A stretch of DNA of 64,000 nt from JBCCGI01 sp039029355. GTDB taxonomy: Bacteria > Planctomycetota > UBA1135 > GCA-002686595. The stretch covers positions 54,610-118,609 of the forward strand of contig JBCCGI010000019.1 of the NCBI GenBank assembly GCA_039029355.1. Reading direction: 5' to 3'. Position 1 is the first letter of the stretch; every line of letters begins with the position of its first letter. The position numbers were made by a program, and so were the translations under genes. The notes under the pieces are model-generated. The model saw only the letters and a list, made by a program, of their open reading frames with translations, had not been told where the DNA came from and did no database searches. Shown piece after piece: positions 27,274 to 35,284 of the stretch.

Positions 27274-28929
27274 TCAGTCCAGGACGACCCGCCGCCGGCG
27301 CACGATCTCGTTCTCGTCGTCCGAGGCGCCGTACAGGTCCCACGCCACGCGGCCGGGGTCCTCGGCCCCGCCGACGGTGACCAGCCCGAAGTTGTTCTCC
27401 ACGAACAGGTCGAGGCGGCGGAAGAACGTCCGCGGCCCCTTGCGCTGCCCGCGCTTCGGCTTGAAGAGCTTCAGCTCGCCGTTCTTCTTGGCCGCGAGCG
27501 CGAGCGCCTTGCCGGGCGCCTTGCAGTAGGTGATGCCGCTCGACGTGAGCTGGTACACCTCGGCGCCCGGCGTCGACTCGCGCGTCAGCTTGAAGGCGGC
27601 GCTGATGTGCACGTCGCCCGAGAGGAACACGATGCGCTTGCCCTCCTGCTCGGACAGCTTGAACACCAGGTCGAGCAGCTGGTCGCGCTCCTTCAGGTTG
27701 CTCTCGTGCTCCCACTCGTCGCGCAGGTCGTCCGCCAGGCCGAGCAGCGTCAGGTCCAGGTGGTTGGTGACGAAGTCCTTGAGGTGGATCACCGGCACCG
27801 GCGACACCAGGAACAGCACCTTGGCCGCGCGCACCTTCGGGCTCTTCAGCCAGGCCGCCAGCCGCCGGAACTGCGTCTGGCCGAGGATCCGGTACTGCTT
27901 GCGGCGATAGCTCCGCTGGCCGCGCATGTCCATCACGAAGAAGGCGCACTGGTTCCAGCGGAACGAGTAGTCCCACTGCCCCGCCGGCGTCTTCGGGTTG
28001 TGCGAGTGCTGGTACTCGAAGTACGCCTGCTTGGCGGCCTCGAACATGTTGTAGGCCAGCGCGACGTTCTTCTTCTTGTTCTCCCACTCCCACAGCGAGT
28101 CGAGCGTGTTCGAGAGCTCCGTGCGCGTGTAGGAGCCCCAGCCATCCATGATCTCGTGGTCGTCCCAGATCATGTACGTCGGCCAGCCGCGGAAGACGCG
28201 CCGCAGCTCGAGGTCGCCCCAGTAGCCGCGGTAGATGTCGCGGTACCAGGAGAGCATCACATCGATCTGGTCCGCCTTGGAGAGCCGCGCGACCTCGGAC
28301 TTCTTCTTGCGCAGCCAGCGCCAGATGTTCATGCCGTCGTCGCCGTCGGTGTAGACCTGGTCGCCGCCGGCGACGACGAAGTCCGCGTCGTAGATCTCCA
28401 GCACCTGCCGGAAGCTCTGCCACATGTGCATGTTCCGCACGTCGCGCCCCTTGAAGGGCATGTGGCAGCTGAAGAGCCCGAAGCGCACGCTCTCGGCGTC
28501 GGGCGCGGCCGTGCGGAAGGAGTGCGCGTGGTCACGGCCGATCTCCCAGCGCTCGGAGCGGTCCTCGTCCAGCGCGAAGACGGCGTAGTGGTAGCGCGTG
28601 CCCGGCTCCAGATCGCGGACGTCGAAGACGCCCGTGATGTCGGTGCCGTAGCCGACGTCGCGCAGGACCTCAACGCGCTCGCCGAGCCGGCGCTTGCGCC
28701 CGTTCGACGCGCGCGTGAACGCGGCCGAGAGGTCCTCCTCGACCGCCGGCTGGCGGTCGACCTCGATCGGCTCGCGCGACAGCACCAGGCAGTAGTCCCC
28801 CGGCGTCCAGGCGCGGAACCAGATGCGCGCCGCCTTCGCGCTGGTGTGGCCGACGATGGCCGAGCTGGTCAGGCGGTTGGAGGGCCAGGGGCGGTCCTCC
28901 TTGTCGTAGAACTTGAGCGCGTCGTGCAT
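27274..28929 (-). CDS. PhoD-like alkaline phosphatase family metallophosphoesterase
   Basis: 551 aa from ATG 28929, preceded by AGGAGGGAGAGG. There is no clear signal peptide. Metal-binding motifs of the PhoD superfamily are visible: 'FGLFSCHMPF', 'VVAGGDQVYTDGDDGMN', 'YMIWDDHEIMDGWGS' and, near the C-terminus, 'IVFLSGDVHISAAF'. An N-terminal fibronectin-like segment precedes the phosphoesterase domain, as in many PhoD proteins. Likely a calcium/iron-dependent phosphodiesterase. Lack of an obvious export signal suggests a cytoplasmic member of the family. Confidence 0.8.
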   Translation of the reverse strand: MHDALKFYDKEDRPWPSNRLTSSAIVGHTSAKAARIWFRAWTPGDYCLVLSREPIEVDRQPAVEEDLSAAFTRASNGRKRRLGERVEVLRDVGYGTDITGVFDVRDLEPGTRYHYAVFALDEDRSERWEIGRDHAHSFRTAAPDAESVRFGLFSCHMPFKGRDVRNMHMWQSFRQVLEIYDADFVVAGGDQVYTDGDDGMNIWRWLRKKKSEVARLSKADQIDVMLSWYRDIYRGYWGDLELRRVFRGWPTYMIWDDHEIMDGWGSYTRTELSNTLDSLWEWENKKKNVALAYNMFEAAKQAYFEYQHSHNPKTPAGQWDYSFRWNQCAFFVMDMRGQRSYRRKQYRILGQTQFRRLAAWLKSPKVRAAKVLFLVSPVPVIHLKDFVTNHLDLTLLGLADDLRDEWEHESNLKERDQLLDLVFKLSEQEGKRIVFLSGDVHISAAFKLTRESTPGAEVYQLTSSGITYCKAPGKALALAAKKNGELKLFKPKRGQRKGPRTFFRRLDLFVENNFGLVTVGGAEDPGRVAWDLYGASDDENEIVRRRRVVLD

Positions 28930-29170
28930 GGGTTCCTCTCCCTCCTGAGGGCGCGCGGCGTCCGCGGCGCTGCGATCTTGGTCGCCGCTGCGGACACGAG
29001 TCAAGCGTGGAGCCGACCTCGCGCCGCGCAACAGGGCGCCGCTTTGGCGAGGCGGGGCGACGAAATCCCCAAAGAAGGCCGGCGGAACCGTGTGAGGGGG
29101 ACGCCGAGTATTCCTGGCGGGGGAGCGCGCTGTCAGGCGGCGTTGTTCCTCCGCAGTTCCTCGACCCAAA

Positions 29171-29180
29171 CCGACCTAGC
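29171..29180 (+). repeat. Leader element shared by the first and fourth Cys-rich genes
   Basis: CCGACCTAGC followed by ACAAGGAGG lies just upstream of the first Cys-rich gene. The same CCGACCTAGC, followed by CCAAGGAAG, precedes the fourth gene (30924-30933). It includes the ribosome-binding site region and indicates that leader and gene were duplicated together. Confidence 0.5.
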
Positions 29181-29193
29181 ACAAGGAGGCGTG

Positions 29194-29667
29194 ATGTTTC
29201 GTTCTCTCCTCACCGGGCTCGCCCTTGGAGCCTTGCTCGCCCCCCTTCTCCCGGCCTCTGCACAGGGCGCCGGCGACTCCGACCCCGAGAGCGAGTGCGC
29301 AGGCTGCCTCGGGGGAGGCGGCGGCAGCGCCGAGATCAGCGGCCCCGGCGCGTCCGACGAGGTGTTCCTTCGAATCGACATGGACAAGCCGGCCGATGGC
29401 ATCTGCGCCGGGCCGTTCCCGGTGGACGGCGTCCCGGTCTGCATCGTGATTCCGTGCTCGTACCAAGCGGTGACCTCCTGGAACCTGCCGCCGGGAGTCG
29501 TTGGAACCCAGACCATCACCGGGGAACCGGTCCTGCACCTGACGGGCACGATGTCCCACCACCCCTCGGGGCTCATCGAGTGCGGAGAGATGGTCGCGAT
29601 CGAGCTCGCCGTCGGCGGCAGCAGCATCAAAGTCGACGGCACCTGCTCTGAGTGTGACATCTACTAG
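29194..29667 (+). CDS. Secreted Cys-rich array protein 1
   Basis: 157 aa from ATG 29194, with AGGAGG 6-12 bases upstream. The signal peptide is MFRSLLTGLALGALLAPLLPASA. The mature part has the family plan 'ECAGCLGGGGGSAEISGPG', 'VFLRIDMDKPADGICAGPF', 'C.IVIPCSYQAVTSWNLPPGVVGTQTITGEP', 'PSGLIECGEMVAIELAVGGSSIKVDGTCSECDIY'. Paired Cys imply disulfides in a secreted beta-domain. At the position where two sisters have Cys and the fourth has TGA, this copy has Ser. Not recognised as any known family; first of four tandem paralogues. Confidence 0.75.
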   Translation: MFRSLLTGLALGALLAPLLPASAQGAGDSDPESECAGCLGGGGGSAEISGPGASDEVFLRIDMDKPADGICAGPFPVDGVPVCIVIPCSYQAVTSWNLPPGVVGTQTITGEPVLHLTGTMSHHPSGLIECGEMVAIELAVGGSSIKVDGTCSECDIY

Positions 29668-29732
29668 CGCGGCCTGCGCGGCCGCGAGCCGCGCATGCCG
29701 CTCATCGCCAATCCACCAACACGAGGATGGAC

Positions 29733-30206
29733 ATGCGCTTTCGATCTCTGCTCGGCGCCGTCGCGCTGGGAACCCTAGCCCCGCTCGCCCTATCGACCTC
29801 ACCTGAGTCGGACGGCGACTCCGACCACGGCCCCCACTGCGCCGGCTGCGTCGGCGCCGGCGGCGGCGACACCCACTACAGCGGTCCGGGCGAGTCGAAC
29901 GAGATCTTCTTCCGCATCGACATGGAGAAGCCGCTCAACGGCTACTGCGTCGGGCCGTTCGCCATCGAGGACGAGCTGACCTGCGTGGAGTGGCCGTGTC
30001 AGTTCCAGGCCGTGACCTGTTGGGACCTTCCGGCGGGAGTGACCGGAACCCAGAGCGTCACGGGAGAGCCGGACCTACCGCTGTCGGGCACGATGTGCAA
30101 CTACCCCAGCGGCGTGATCCTGTGCGACGAGAAGGTCACGATCCGGATCTCCGTGGGGAGCAACAGCATTCAGGTCGTCGGCACCTGCTCGGACTGCACC
30201 TTCTAG
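29733..30206 (+). CDS. Secreted Cys-rich array protein 2
   Basis: 157 aa from ATG 29733 (MRFRSLLGAVALGTLAPLALS), chosen over an ATG two codons earlier because it matches the sister starts and has GAGGA at the right distance. The mature protein repeats the family motifs: 'CAGCVGAGGGDTHYSGPG', 'IFFRIDMEKPLNGYCVGPF', 'CQFQAVTCWDLPAGVTGTQ', 'MCNYPSGVILC' and 'GTCSDCTF'. It is the same length as copies 1 and read-through copy 4. It is separated from its neighbours by about 60 bases, so the array may be cotranscribed. Confidence 0.75.
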   Translation: MRFRSLLGAVALGTLAPLALSTSPESDGDSDHGPHCAGCVGAGGGDTHYSGPGESNEIFFRIDMEKPLNGYCVGPFAIEDELTCVEWPCQFQAVTCWDLPAGVTGTQSVTGEPDLPLSGTMCNYPSGVILCDEKVTIRISVGSNSIQVVGTCSDCTF

Positions 30207-30264
30207 CTCGCGCGGCCGCGCCGCGACGGCCGACACCAACCAACAACGAACCTCAAGGATCAAT

Positions 30265-30735
30265 ATGCGCTATCGCTCTGTTCTCGGCGCCTTCGCGCTG
30301 GGAGTCCTCAGCCTGCTCGCGCTTCCGGCCCCGGCCCAAGGGGGCGGAGATGTCGAACCCCTCTGCCTCGGTTGCACCGGCGAGGGCGGCGGCGACTCCG
30401 AGTTCCGACTCGGCAATCCGACGAAGCCCGATCTCTATTTCCGCATCGACATGGAGAAGCCCGTCGACGGAGTCTGCGCGGGGCCGTTCTACGCAGACTT
30501 CGAGCTCACCTGCCTCGAGGCTCCATGCTTCTACAGCGCGATCACCTGCTGGGTCCTCCCCGAGGGAGTCGCGGGGACCCAGACGATCACCGGAGAGTCG
30601 ATCAAGCATATCTTCGGCACCGAGTGCGACTATCCGCAGGGCCTGATCCCCTGCGGCGACGAGATGTCAATCGAGATCGCCGCTGGCGGGAACAGCATCC
30701 ACGTCGGCGGCAGCTGCTCGGACTGCACCTACTAG
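30265..30735 (+). CDS. Secreted Cys-rich array protein 3
   Basis: 156 aa. Signal peptide MRYRSVLGAFALGVLSLLALPAPAQ. Family motifs are 'CLGCTGEGGGDSEF', 'LYFRIDMEKPVDGVCAGPF', 'APCFYSAITCWVLPEGVAGTQTITGES', 'TECDYPQGLIPC' and 'GSCSDCTY'. The Cys in 'TECDY' is encoded by TGC and aligns with the in-frame TGA of the fourth copy. A 210-base spacer separates it from the fourth gene, which has its own copy of the leader element. Confidence 0.75.
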   Translation: MRYRSVLGAFALGVLSLLALPAPAQGGGDVEPLCLGCTGEGGGDSEFRLGNPTKPDLYFRIDMEKPVDGVCAGPFYADFELTCLEAPCFYSAITCWVLPEGVAGTQTITGESIKHIFGTECDYPQGLIPCGDEMSIEIAAGGNSIHVGGSCSDCTY

Positions 30736-30923
30736 ATCGATCTCTCCGTAGTGGGTTAGCCGCACGAATCGGACAGCGGTTGCCGCAATCTCCGATCTTG
30801 CTGTCGCGTTGACGCGAGCACACGTGCCGCAGCTAGGAATTCGCTCGATCGTGCCCACGGAAGCCGGGTCGCATGACACACTCGGGACGTGGCGCATCCT
30901 CGGGCGCCTTTCTTGCCTTTGAT

Positions 30924-30933
30924 CCGACCTAGC
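30924..30933 (+). repeat. Second copy of the shared leader element
   Basis: CCGACCTAGC followed by CCAAGGAAG sits 12 bases upstream of the fourth Cys-rich gene, as in the first gene. It supports duplication of gene plus leader, and possibly a shared promoter or translation control. Confidence 0.5.
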
Positions 30934-30945
30934 CCAAGGAAGATC

Positions 30946-31419
30946 ATGCTTTGGAAACCCCTCCTCGGCGGACTCACGCTGGGGATCCTAGTCCCCCTGG
31001 GGCTCTCGGCGTCCGCTCCGGACTTCGAGCAGCCCATCGAGCCGAGCGAAGGCAGCTGCGAAGGCTGCGTTGGCGGCGGCGGTGGCAACTCCGAGTTCAC
31101 CGGTCCCGGTGGCGACCTGTACCTGCGGGTCAACATGGACAAGCCGACCGACGGCTTTTGCTTCGGCCCCTTTGACATCTTCGGCGAGTTCTGCCTCGAG
31201 CTACCGTGCTCCTACAGCGCCACGGCGTGCTGGAAGATCCCGGACGGCAAGACCGGCAAGCGCACCATTACCGGCCAGCCCGATCTCGAGCTGACCGGCA
31301 TTGACTGATCGTTCCCCTCTGGAGTCATCGCGTGCGATGGCAGTGTCACGATCGAGGTCGCGGCTTGCGACCAAAGCGCCAAGGCCACCGGAACTTGCTC
31401 GGACTGCGTTATCAAATAG
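30946..31419 (+). CDS. Secreted Cys-rich array protein 4 with in-frame TGA (recoded or nonsense)
   Basis: The frame opens at ATG 30946 (MLWKPLLGGLTLGILVPLGLS) and runs through 'CEGCVGGGGGNSEF', 'LYLRVNMDKPTDGFCFGPF' and 'ELPCSYSATACWKIPDGKTG' to a TGA at 31306-31308. The same frame then continues without interruption ('SFPSGVIACDGSVTIEVAAC...GTCSDCVIK') to TAG at 31417-31419. Including the TGA codon, the product is 157 aa, exactly as in copies 1 and 2. The TGA aligns with the Cys codon TGC of copies 2 and 3. Either a fresh TGC-to-TGA nonsense mutation, truncating the protein to 120 aa, or read-through, for example selenocysteine. Family membership is certain; the meaning of the TGA is open. 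Confidence 0.6.
31324..31341 (+). promoter_or_regulatory. Hairpin downstream of the in-frame TGA (SECIS-like position)
   Basis: GTCATCG and CGATGGC pair over 7 bp (one G-U) around a CGTG loop. The stem begins 15 bases after the TGA at 31306-31308 and the loop about 22 bases after it. Bacterial SECIS elements are hairpins placed shortly behind UGA inside the coding region, often with a GU in the loop. This is a resemblance of position and loop only, and may be chance in GC-rich DNA. Confidence 0.25.
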
Positions 31420-31453
31420 AACCCACCAACCAACCCCCACCACCGATCTATTC

Positions 31454-32194
31454 GTGAGAGGTCTTTCGGCCCTCGTATTCCTGGCCGCCGCCGGCGCTGG
31501 GGCGCTCGTGACGACCGTCTGGCTCGGAGGACGCCAAGCGTCCGCCGAGTCGTCGTCGCCCGAACTCTCCCACCCGGCGGCTCAGCCCACCGCGGCGGAC
31601 ACCGTGCTCGCCGCCCCGACCGCACCAACCGACCACGAGGTGCGTCACCTCGGGCATGTGCCTCCTGAGGAGGTCGTCGACGGAGCCGCCGAGGCGCCGT
31701 GGGAACGGTCCGCCCAGGCGATCACCGAGGACATCGGACTGACCGATGAGGCGCTGGCCCACCTCGCCGCCGGGCACATCAAGTGGCCCGAGCCCCTGAC
31801 CGCCGAGTGGATCCGCGACAACTTCCAGATCGGCTTGGAGCTCACCCAGGAGAACCTCGACACGCTCGCGGCGATCGCGGCTCCCTTCAACTCCGACCTG
31901 CAGATGCACGCCGACCAGTACGCCACCTGGATCGACGTCGGCCTGCGCGACGCGTGGGCCTCGGGCGCCTATGAGAAGGCCCCGATGGGCAGCGACGCGT
32001 CGGTGAGCCTCGGCGACCCCGACGAGGGCACGGTGTACTCCTCGTCGATCCTCTCGTACGGCTGGGCCGTCCGCATCGGCCTCTCCGAAGACGCCAATCC
32101 ACACCTGATCGAGCTGCGCGGGACCCTTGCCGACCTGCGCGCCCAGCGCACACAAGCGCTGGCGGTCCACCTGAAGGAGCTGCTCGGCAAGTAG
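31454..32194 (+). CDS. Exported protein of unknown function
   Basis: 246 aa from GTG 31454, chosen because it precedes the hydrophobic leader 'LSALVFLAAAGAGALVTTVWLGG'. A Ser/Thr/Pro/Ala linker follows (about 25-65), then a charged helical region. Features include 'ITEDIGLTDEALAHLAAGHIKWPEPLTAEWI', 'LELTQENLDTLAAIAAPFNSDLQMHADQYATW' and a C-terminal helix 'LRAQRTQALAVHLKELLGK'. No family recognised. It begins 34 bases after the extended end of Cys-rich copy 4, so it could be read from the same transcript. Confidence 0.6.
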   Translation: MRGLSALVFLAAAGAGALVTTVWLGGRQASAESSSPELSHPAAQPTAADTVLAAPTAPTDHEVRHLGHVPPEEVVDGAAEAPWERSAQAITEDIGLTDEALAHLAAGHIKWPEPLTAEWIRDNFQIGLELTQENLDTLAAIAAPFNSDLQMHADQYATWIDVGLRDAWASGAYEKAPMGSDASVSLGDPDEGTVYSSSILSYGWAVRIGLSEDANPHLIELRGTLADLRAQRTQALAVHLKELLGK

Positions 32195-32210
32195 CGCCGA
32201 ACGAGACGGG

Positions 32211-33293
32211 TTGAGACATCCCATCCGCGTGCTGACGCTCGCCGCCGCGCTTGTCGGCGGCACCTTCGGGGCCGACGTGGCGTACCGCTTCGCGGTGCCG
32301 CTCGGCCCCGGCGAGGACCTGCGGCTGGAGAACTTCCGCAGGATGGTGCGCGGCGAGGCGGCCGCCTATCGGCCGCTGCCGCACACCGCCTACGGCTTGA
32401 ACCCGGAGCGCGAAGGCGTCAACAGCCTCGGCTTCCGCGGTCCGGAGTGGAAGCGCGAGCGCACGCCCGGCGTCCCGCGCATCCTGTGCCTCGGCGCTTC
32501 GACGACCGAGGGCGGCAACAGCGGCGGCTGGGAGGGATCGTACCCCGGACTGCTGGAGCGCGGCGTGAAGGAGGCGCTCGGCGGACCGGTCGAGATCTTC
32601 AACGCCGGCGTGTCGGGCTGGACGACGGCCGAAACGCTCGCCGCGTGGTTCCTGACGCTGCGCGACTTCCAGCCGGATGTGGTCGTGCTGCACCACGCGC
32701 TCAGCGACGTGATGCCGCGCAACGCGCACGACTTCGAGCCCGACTACCGCCACTGGCGCATCGCGCTCCGCCGGCCGCGGCTGGAGCGCTGGCAGGAGTT
32801 GCTCGTCCCCTGGAGCGACTACGTCGCGCGCCAGCTCATGGTCCAGGAGGAGGCCACCCTGCGCGTGCTCACCACCCGGGCCACCGTCGGCCCGACGCCG
32901 TTCAAGCTGGGCGGCGGCTCGCTGCCCGCGGAGACCGCGCATCCGTTCGAGCGCAACATCCTTTCGATCGGGCGCGACGCCGCGTCGATCGGCGCCACGG
33001 TGTGCCTGATGACCGTGCCCCTCCGCCCCGTCGGCGACGGGCCGGATCCGTTTCCGTCGTTCCGCTTCGGCACCGGGCAGCACAACGAGATCCTCCGGCG
33101 GCTCAGCGCCGAGCACAGGTGGCTGCTGGTCGACCTCGAGCGCGCCTTCCCCGCGCGGCTGGGCGACCTGCACGAGCAGGCCTTCCTCGACTACGTGCAC
33201 GTGACGCCGAGCGCCAACGCGCTCAAAGCCGAGCTGCTCTTCCAGCGGCTCGCCCTGGCCTGGTTTCCGGACTGGAAGGCCTCGAACCGATAG
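32211..33293 (+). CDS. SGNH/GDSL-type hydrolase, signal-anchored
   Basis: 360 aa from a TTG start 16 bases after the previous stop. The N-terminal hydrophobic segment is about 6-22. SGNH blocks are block I 'ILCLGASTTEGG' with nucleophile Ser97, block II 'IFNAGVSGWTT' with Gly133, and block V 'LDYVHVTPSAN' with Asp327/His330. Block III, normally G.ND, reads 'HHALSD', with Ala163 and Ser165 replacing Gly and Asn. Family known for esterases and O-acyl hydrolases of polysaccharides. The altered oxyanion block may change or weaken activity. Substrate unknown. Confidence 0.75.
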   Translation: MRHPIRVLTLAAALVGGTFGADVAYRFAVPLGPGEDLRLENFRRMVRGEAAAYRPLPHTAYGLNPEREGVNSLGFRGPEWKRERTPGVPRILCLGASTTEGGNSGGWEGSYPGLLERGVKEALGGPVEIFNAGVSGWTTAETLAAWFLTLRDFQPDVVVLHHALSDVMPRNAHDFEPDYRHWRIALRRPRLERWQELLVPWSDYVARQLMVQEEATLRVLTTRATVGPTPFKLGGGSLPAETAHPFERNILSIGRDAASIGATVCLMTVPLRPVGDGPDPFPSFRFGTGQHNEILRRLSAEHRWLLVDLERAFPARLGDLHEQAFLDYVHVTPSANALKAELLFQRLALAWFPDWKASNR

Positions 33294-33347
33294 CGCGAAT
33301 CGTGGCAGCCGGCGCGTTTCGTCTGCGCCAAGGAAGGGCGAAGAGCG

Positions 33348-33370
33348 CCGCCTTCGGCAGGCGAAGGCGG
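33348..33370 (+). terminator. Strong hairpin after the SGNH hydrolase gene
   Basis: CCGCCTTCG and CGAAGGCGG form a perfect 9-bp stem around a 5-base loop, 54 bases after the stop and 34 bases before the next start. There is no T-run. Confidence 0.5.
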
Positions 33371-33404
33371 GCTCGCGACTCCTCCTGAGTGGAGACGATT
33401 CGTT

Positions 33405-35153
33405 ATGAAGCAACTCTCTTGGTCCGCCGTGGCCGCGTCCCTCTGCGCCGGGCTCGCCGGTGCGCAGAGCGTCCCCAACGCCACGAACGGACACCTTCCC
33501 CCCACCGGCGCGCTCGCACGCGCGGATGCGCTGGCCACCTCGGACGCCCTCGGCCTCACCAGCGCGGGCAGCGGCCCGAACATCCTGCTGTACGACCAGA
33601 GCTCCATCCATCGCTTTGCCCGCGAGGCCGCGCTCGGCCTCGGGCCGAGCCTCGGCGCGAGCGTGACGCTGAGCGACTCCGACACCTTCGACACGCTGCT
33701 CGCCTCCGGCAGTTGGGACCTGGTGCTCGTCGACTGTCCAGGTCCCGCTCCCGGCTGGGGCAACCTCATGGGCTACGTCAACGCCGGTGGCCGCGCCGTC
33801 GTGTCCTTCTGGGATTGGGACAACAGCACGCCCGCCGGCGATCCCAATCTCGCGCAGACCTTCGACGTGGCCGTGGCGGCCGACCTCGACCTGGACGTGT
33901 CGAACGTCTTCGACAGCAACGAGTCCGGTCTCTTCGTCGGCATCTCCGATTCCTTCACGAGCTTCGACGACACCTGGTTCGACGACGGCGACGAGTTCCA
34001 CCCGCTGAACGACGCGGTCGGGCTCGCAAACGCGGGCAACCCCGCCACGCCGGTCATGGTGCGCGGCAACTCGGGCCACACGATCGCGGCCTTCGTCATC
34101 GACGAGCTGGGTCCGGTCTACGAGGAGAACGGCAGCGCCACCGGGCTCTGGGAGAACATGATCCTGGCCCTGCTCGGCCCCCAGACGCCGCGCATCCTCG
34201 TGTACGACAACAGCTCGGAGAACGAGCTCGCTCCGCGGGCGGCGAACGCCATCTCGCCCGGCGGGACGGTGGTCGGCGACGCCGGCAACTTCTCGGTGCA
34301 CCTGGCGCAGGGCGAGTGGGACCTGGTCGCGATCAACGCCCCCGGCAACGCGCCGAGCTGGCCGCAGGTCATCGACTACGTCGAGGATGGCGGGCGCGTG
34401 GTGTGCTCCTACTGGAACTGGGACTCCCAGACCGACCTGGCCACCGCGTTCGACGTGGCGGTCGACGGCTCGATCTCGCTGGTCTTCCCGCCGCAGACGC
34501 TCTACGACAGCGGCACGTCGGCCGTCTTCGACGGCGTCACGATGCCCAACTCGGACTGGAGCGACGAGTTCGACGACGACGGCGACGAGTTCCTCCCGCT
34601 CGACAAGGCCCTGGGCCTGGCCCACATCGGCGATCCGACGACGCCGGTCCTGGTGCAGGGCAACGCCGGGCGCACCATCGCGTCCTTCCTGATCGACGAG
34701 GCGGGCGGCACCTGGCTCGCGGACGGCTCGGGGGTGGCGCTCTGGGGCAACCTGATGCGGCGGCTCTACGAGCCCGAGGCCGCGTGCTCGATCCGCACCG
34801 GCGTGCTCGACCTCAACCCGTACGACTTCACCTGCGAGTCCGCTCCGGTGATCGGCGAGGTCTGGGAGGCGCGCGTCTCGACCGAGCCGACCATCGGCAC
34901 GCAGACGCTGACCACCTTCGTCACCACCGGCTTCGGCGGCCCGACCGACGGCGTGGCGCTGTTCGGGCACGAGCTCCTGATCCTCCCGCCGTACCTCGAG
35001 ACGACCGGCTACGGCGAGCACCCCATCCCGATCTCGGCCAGCCCGGCGTTCCTCGGCATTACGCTCCACACCCAGGGCGCGCGGCTCGAGCTGAGCGGTG
35101 GCGGGATCGAGGTCGTGCTCCTCAACGCGCAGGACCTGCAGGTGGGCTTCTAG
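33405..35153 (+). CDS. Secreted protein with two tandem ThuA/class I amidotransferase-like domains
   Basis: 582 aa with signal peptide MKQLSWSAVAASLCAGLAGAQ. Two similar units of about 200 residues follow. Unit 1 has 'NILLYDQSSIHRFAREA', 'WDLVLVDCPGPAPGWGNLMGYVNAGGRAV' and 'FDDGDEFHPLNDAVGLANAGNPATPVMV'. Unit 2 repeats 'RILVYDNSSENELAPRA', 'WDLVAINAPGNAPSWPQVIDYVEDGGRVV' and 'FDDDGDEFLPLDKALGLAHIGDPTTPVLV'. The alpha/beta pattern resembles ThuA-like proteins, without an obvious catalytic Cys-His pair. The last 130 residues form a beta-rich domain ending 'LQVGF'. Function unknown. Confidence 0.65.
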   Translation: MKQLSWSAVAASLCAGLAGAQSVPNATNGHLPPTGALARADALATSDALGLTSAGSGPNILLYDQSSIHRFAREAALGLGPSLGASVTLSDSDTFDTLLASGSWDLVLVDCPGPAPGWGNLMGYVNAGGRAVVSFWDWDNSTPAGDPNLAQTFDVAVAADLDLDVSNVFDSNESGLFVGISDSFTSFDDTWFDDGDEFHPLNDAVGLANAGNPATPVMVRGNSGHTIAAFVIDELGPVYEENGSATGLWENMILALLGPQTPRILVYDNSSENELAPRAANAISPGGTVVGDAGNFSVHLAQGEWDLVAINAPGNAPSWPQVIDYVEDGGRVVCSYWNWDSQTDLATAFDVAVDGSISLVFPPQTLYDSGTSAVFDGVTMPNSDWSDEFDDDGDEFLPLDKALGLAHIGDPTTPVLVQGNAGRTIASFLIDEAGGTWLADGSGVALWGNLMRRLYEPEAACSIRTGVLDLNPYDFTCESAPVIGEVWEARVSTEPTIGTQTLTTFVTTGFGGPTDGVALFGHELLILPPYLETTGYGEHPIPISASPAFLGITLHTQGARLELSGGGIEVVLLNAQDLQVGF

Positions 35154-35179
35154 CCTCCCCGGACCGCCTGCGGGCTCGC

Positions 35180-35214
35180 GGGCCGCGTCCTCTTCCTGAG
35201 GGAGGGCGCGGCCC
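35180..35214 (+). terminator. Terminator-like hairpin before marC
   Basis: GGGCCGCG (35180-35187) and CGCGGCCC (35207-35214) are perfect complements, with an inner CCTC/GAGG pairing. The hairpin lies 27 bases after the stop of the ThuA-like gene and ahead of the MarC gene. It is followed by CTTGCGTGTTG rather than a T-run. Confidence 0.5.
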
Positions 35215-35284
35215 CTTGCGTGTTGAGACGCGTCTCGGCCGCCGGCTAGGCTCTTGGCCCCGCCTTCCAGAAGAGTCCCCTCCC

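Noticed and set aside
27143..28423. Upstream extension of the minus-strand beta-helix gene into the PhoD-like gene
   Set aside because: Residues before the signal peptide at 27142 are shadow sequence of the phosphatase gene in another frame.
31306..31419. Frameshift as explanation for the short fourth Cys-rich gene
   Set aside because: The same reading frame continues through the TGA with all family residues in register, so only a stop codon, not an indel, separates the two parts.
31887..35069. Long minus-strand open frame across three plus-strand genes
   Set aside because: It spans intergenic regions and several genes that have signal peptides and catalytic motifs on the plus strand.
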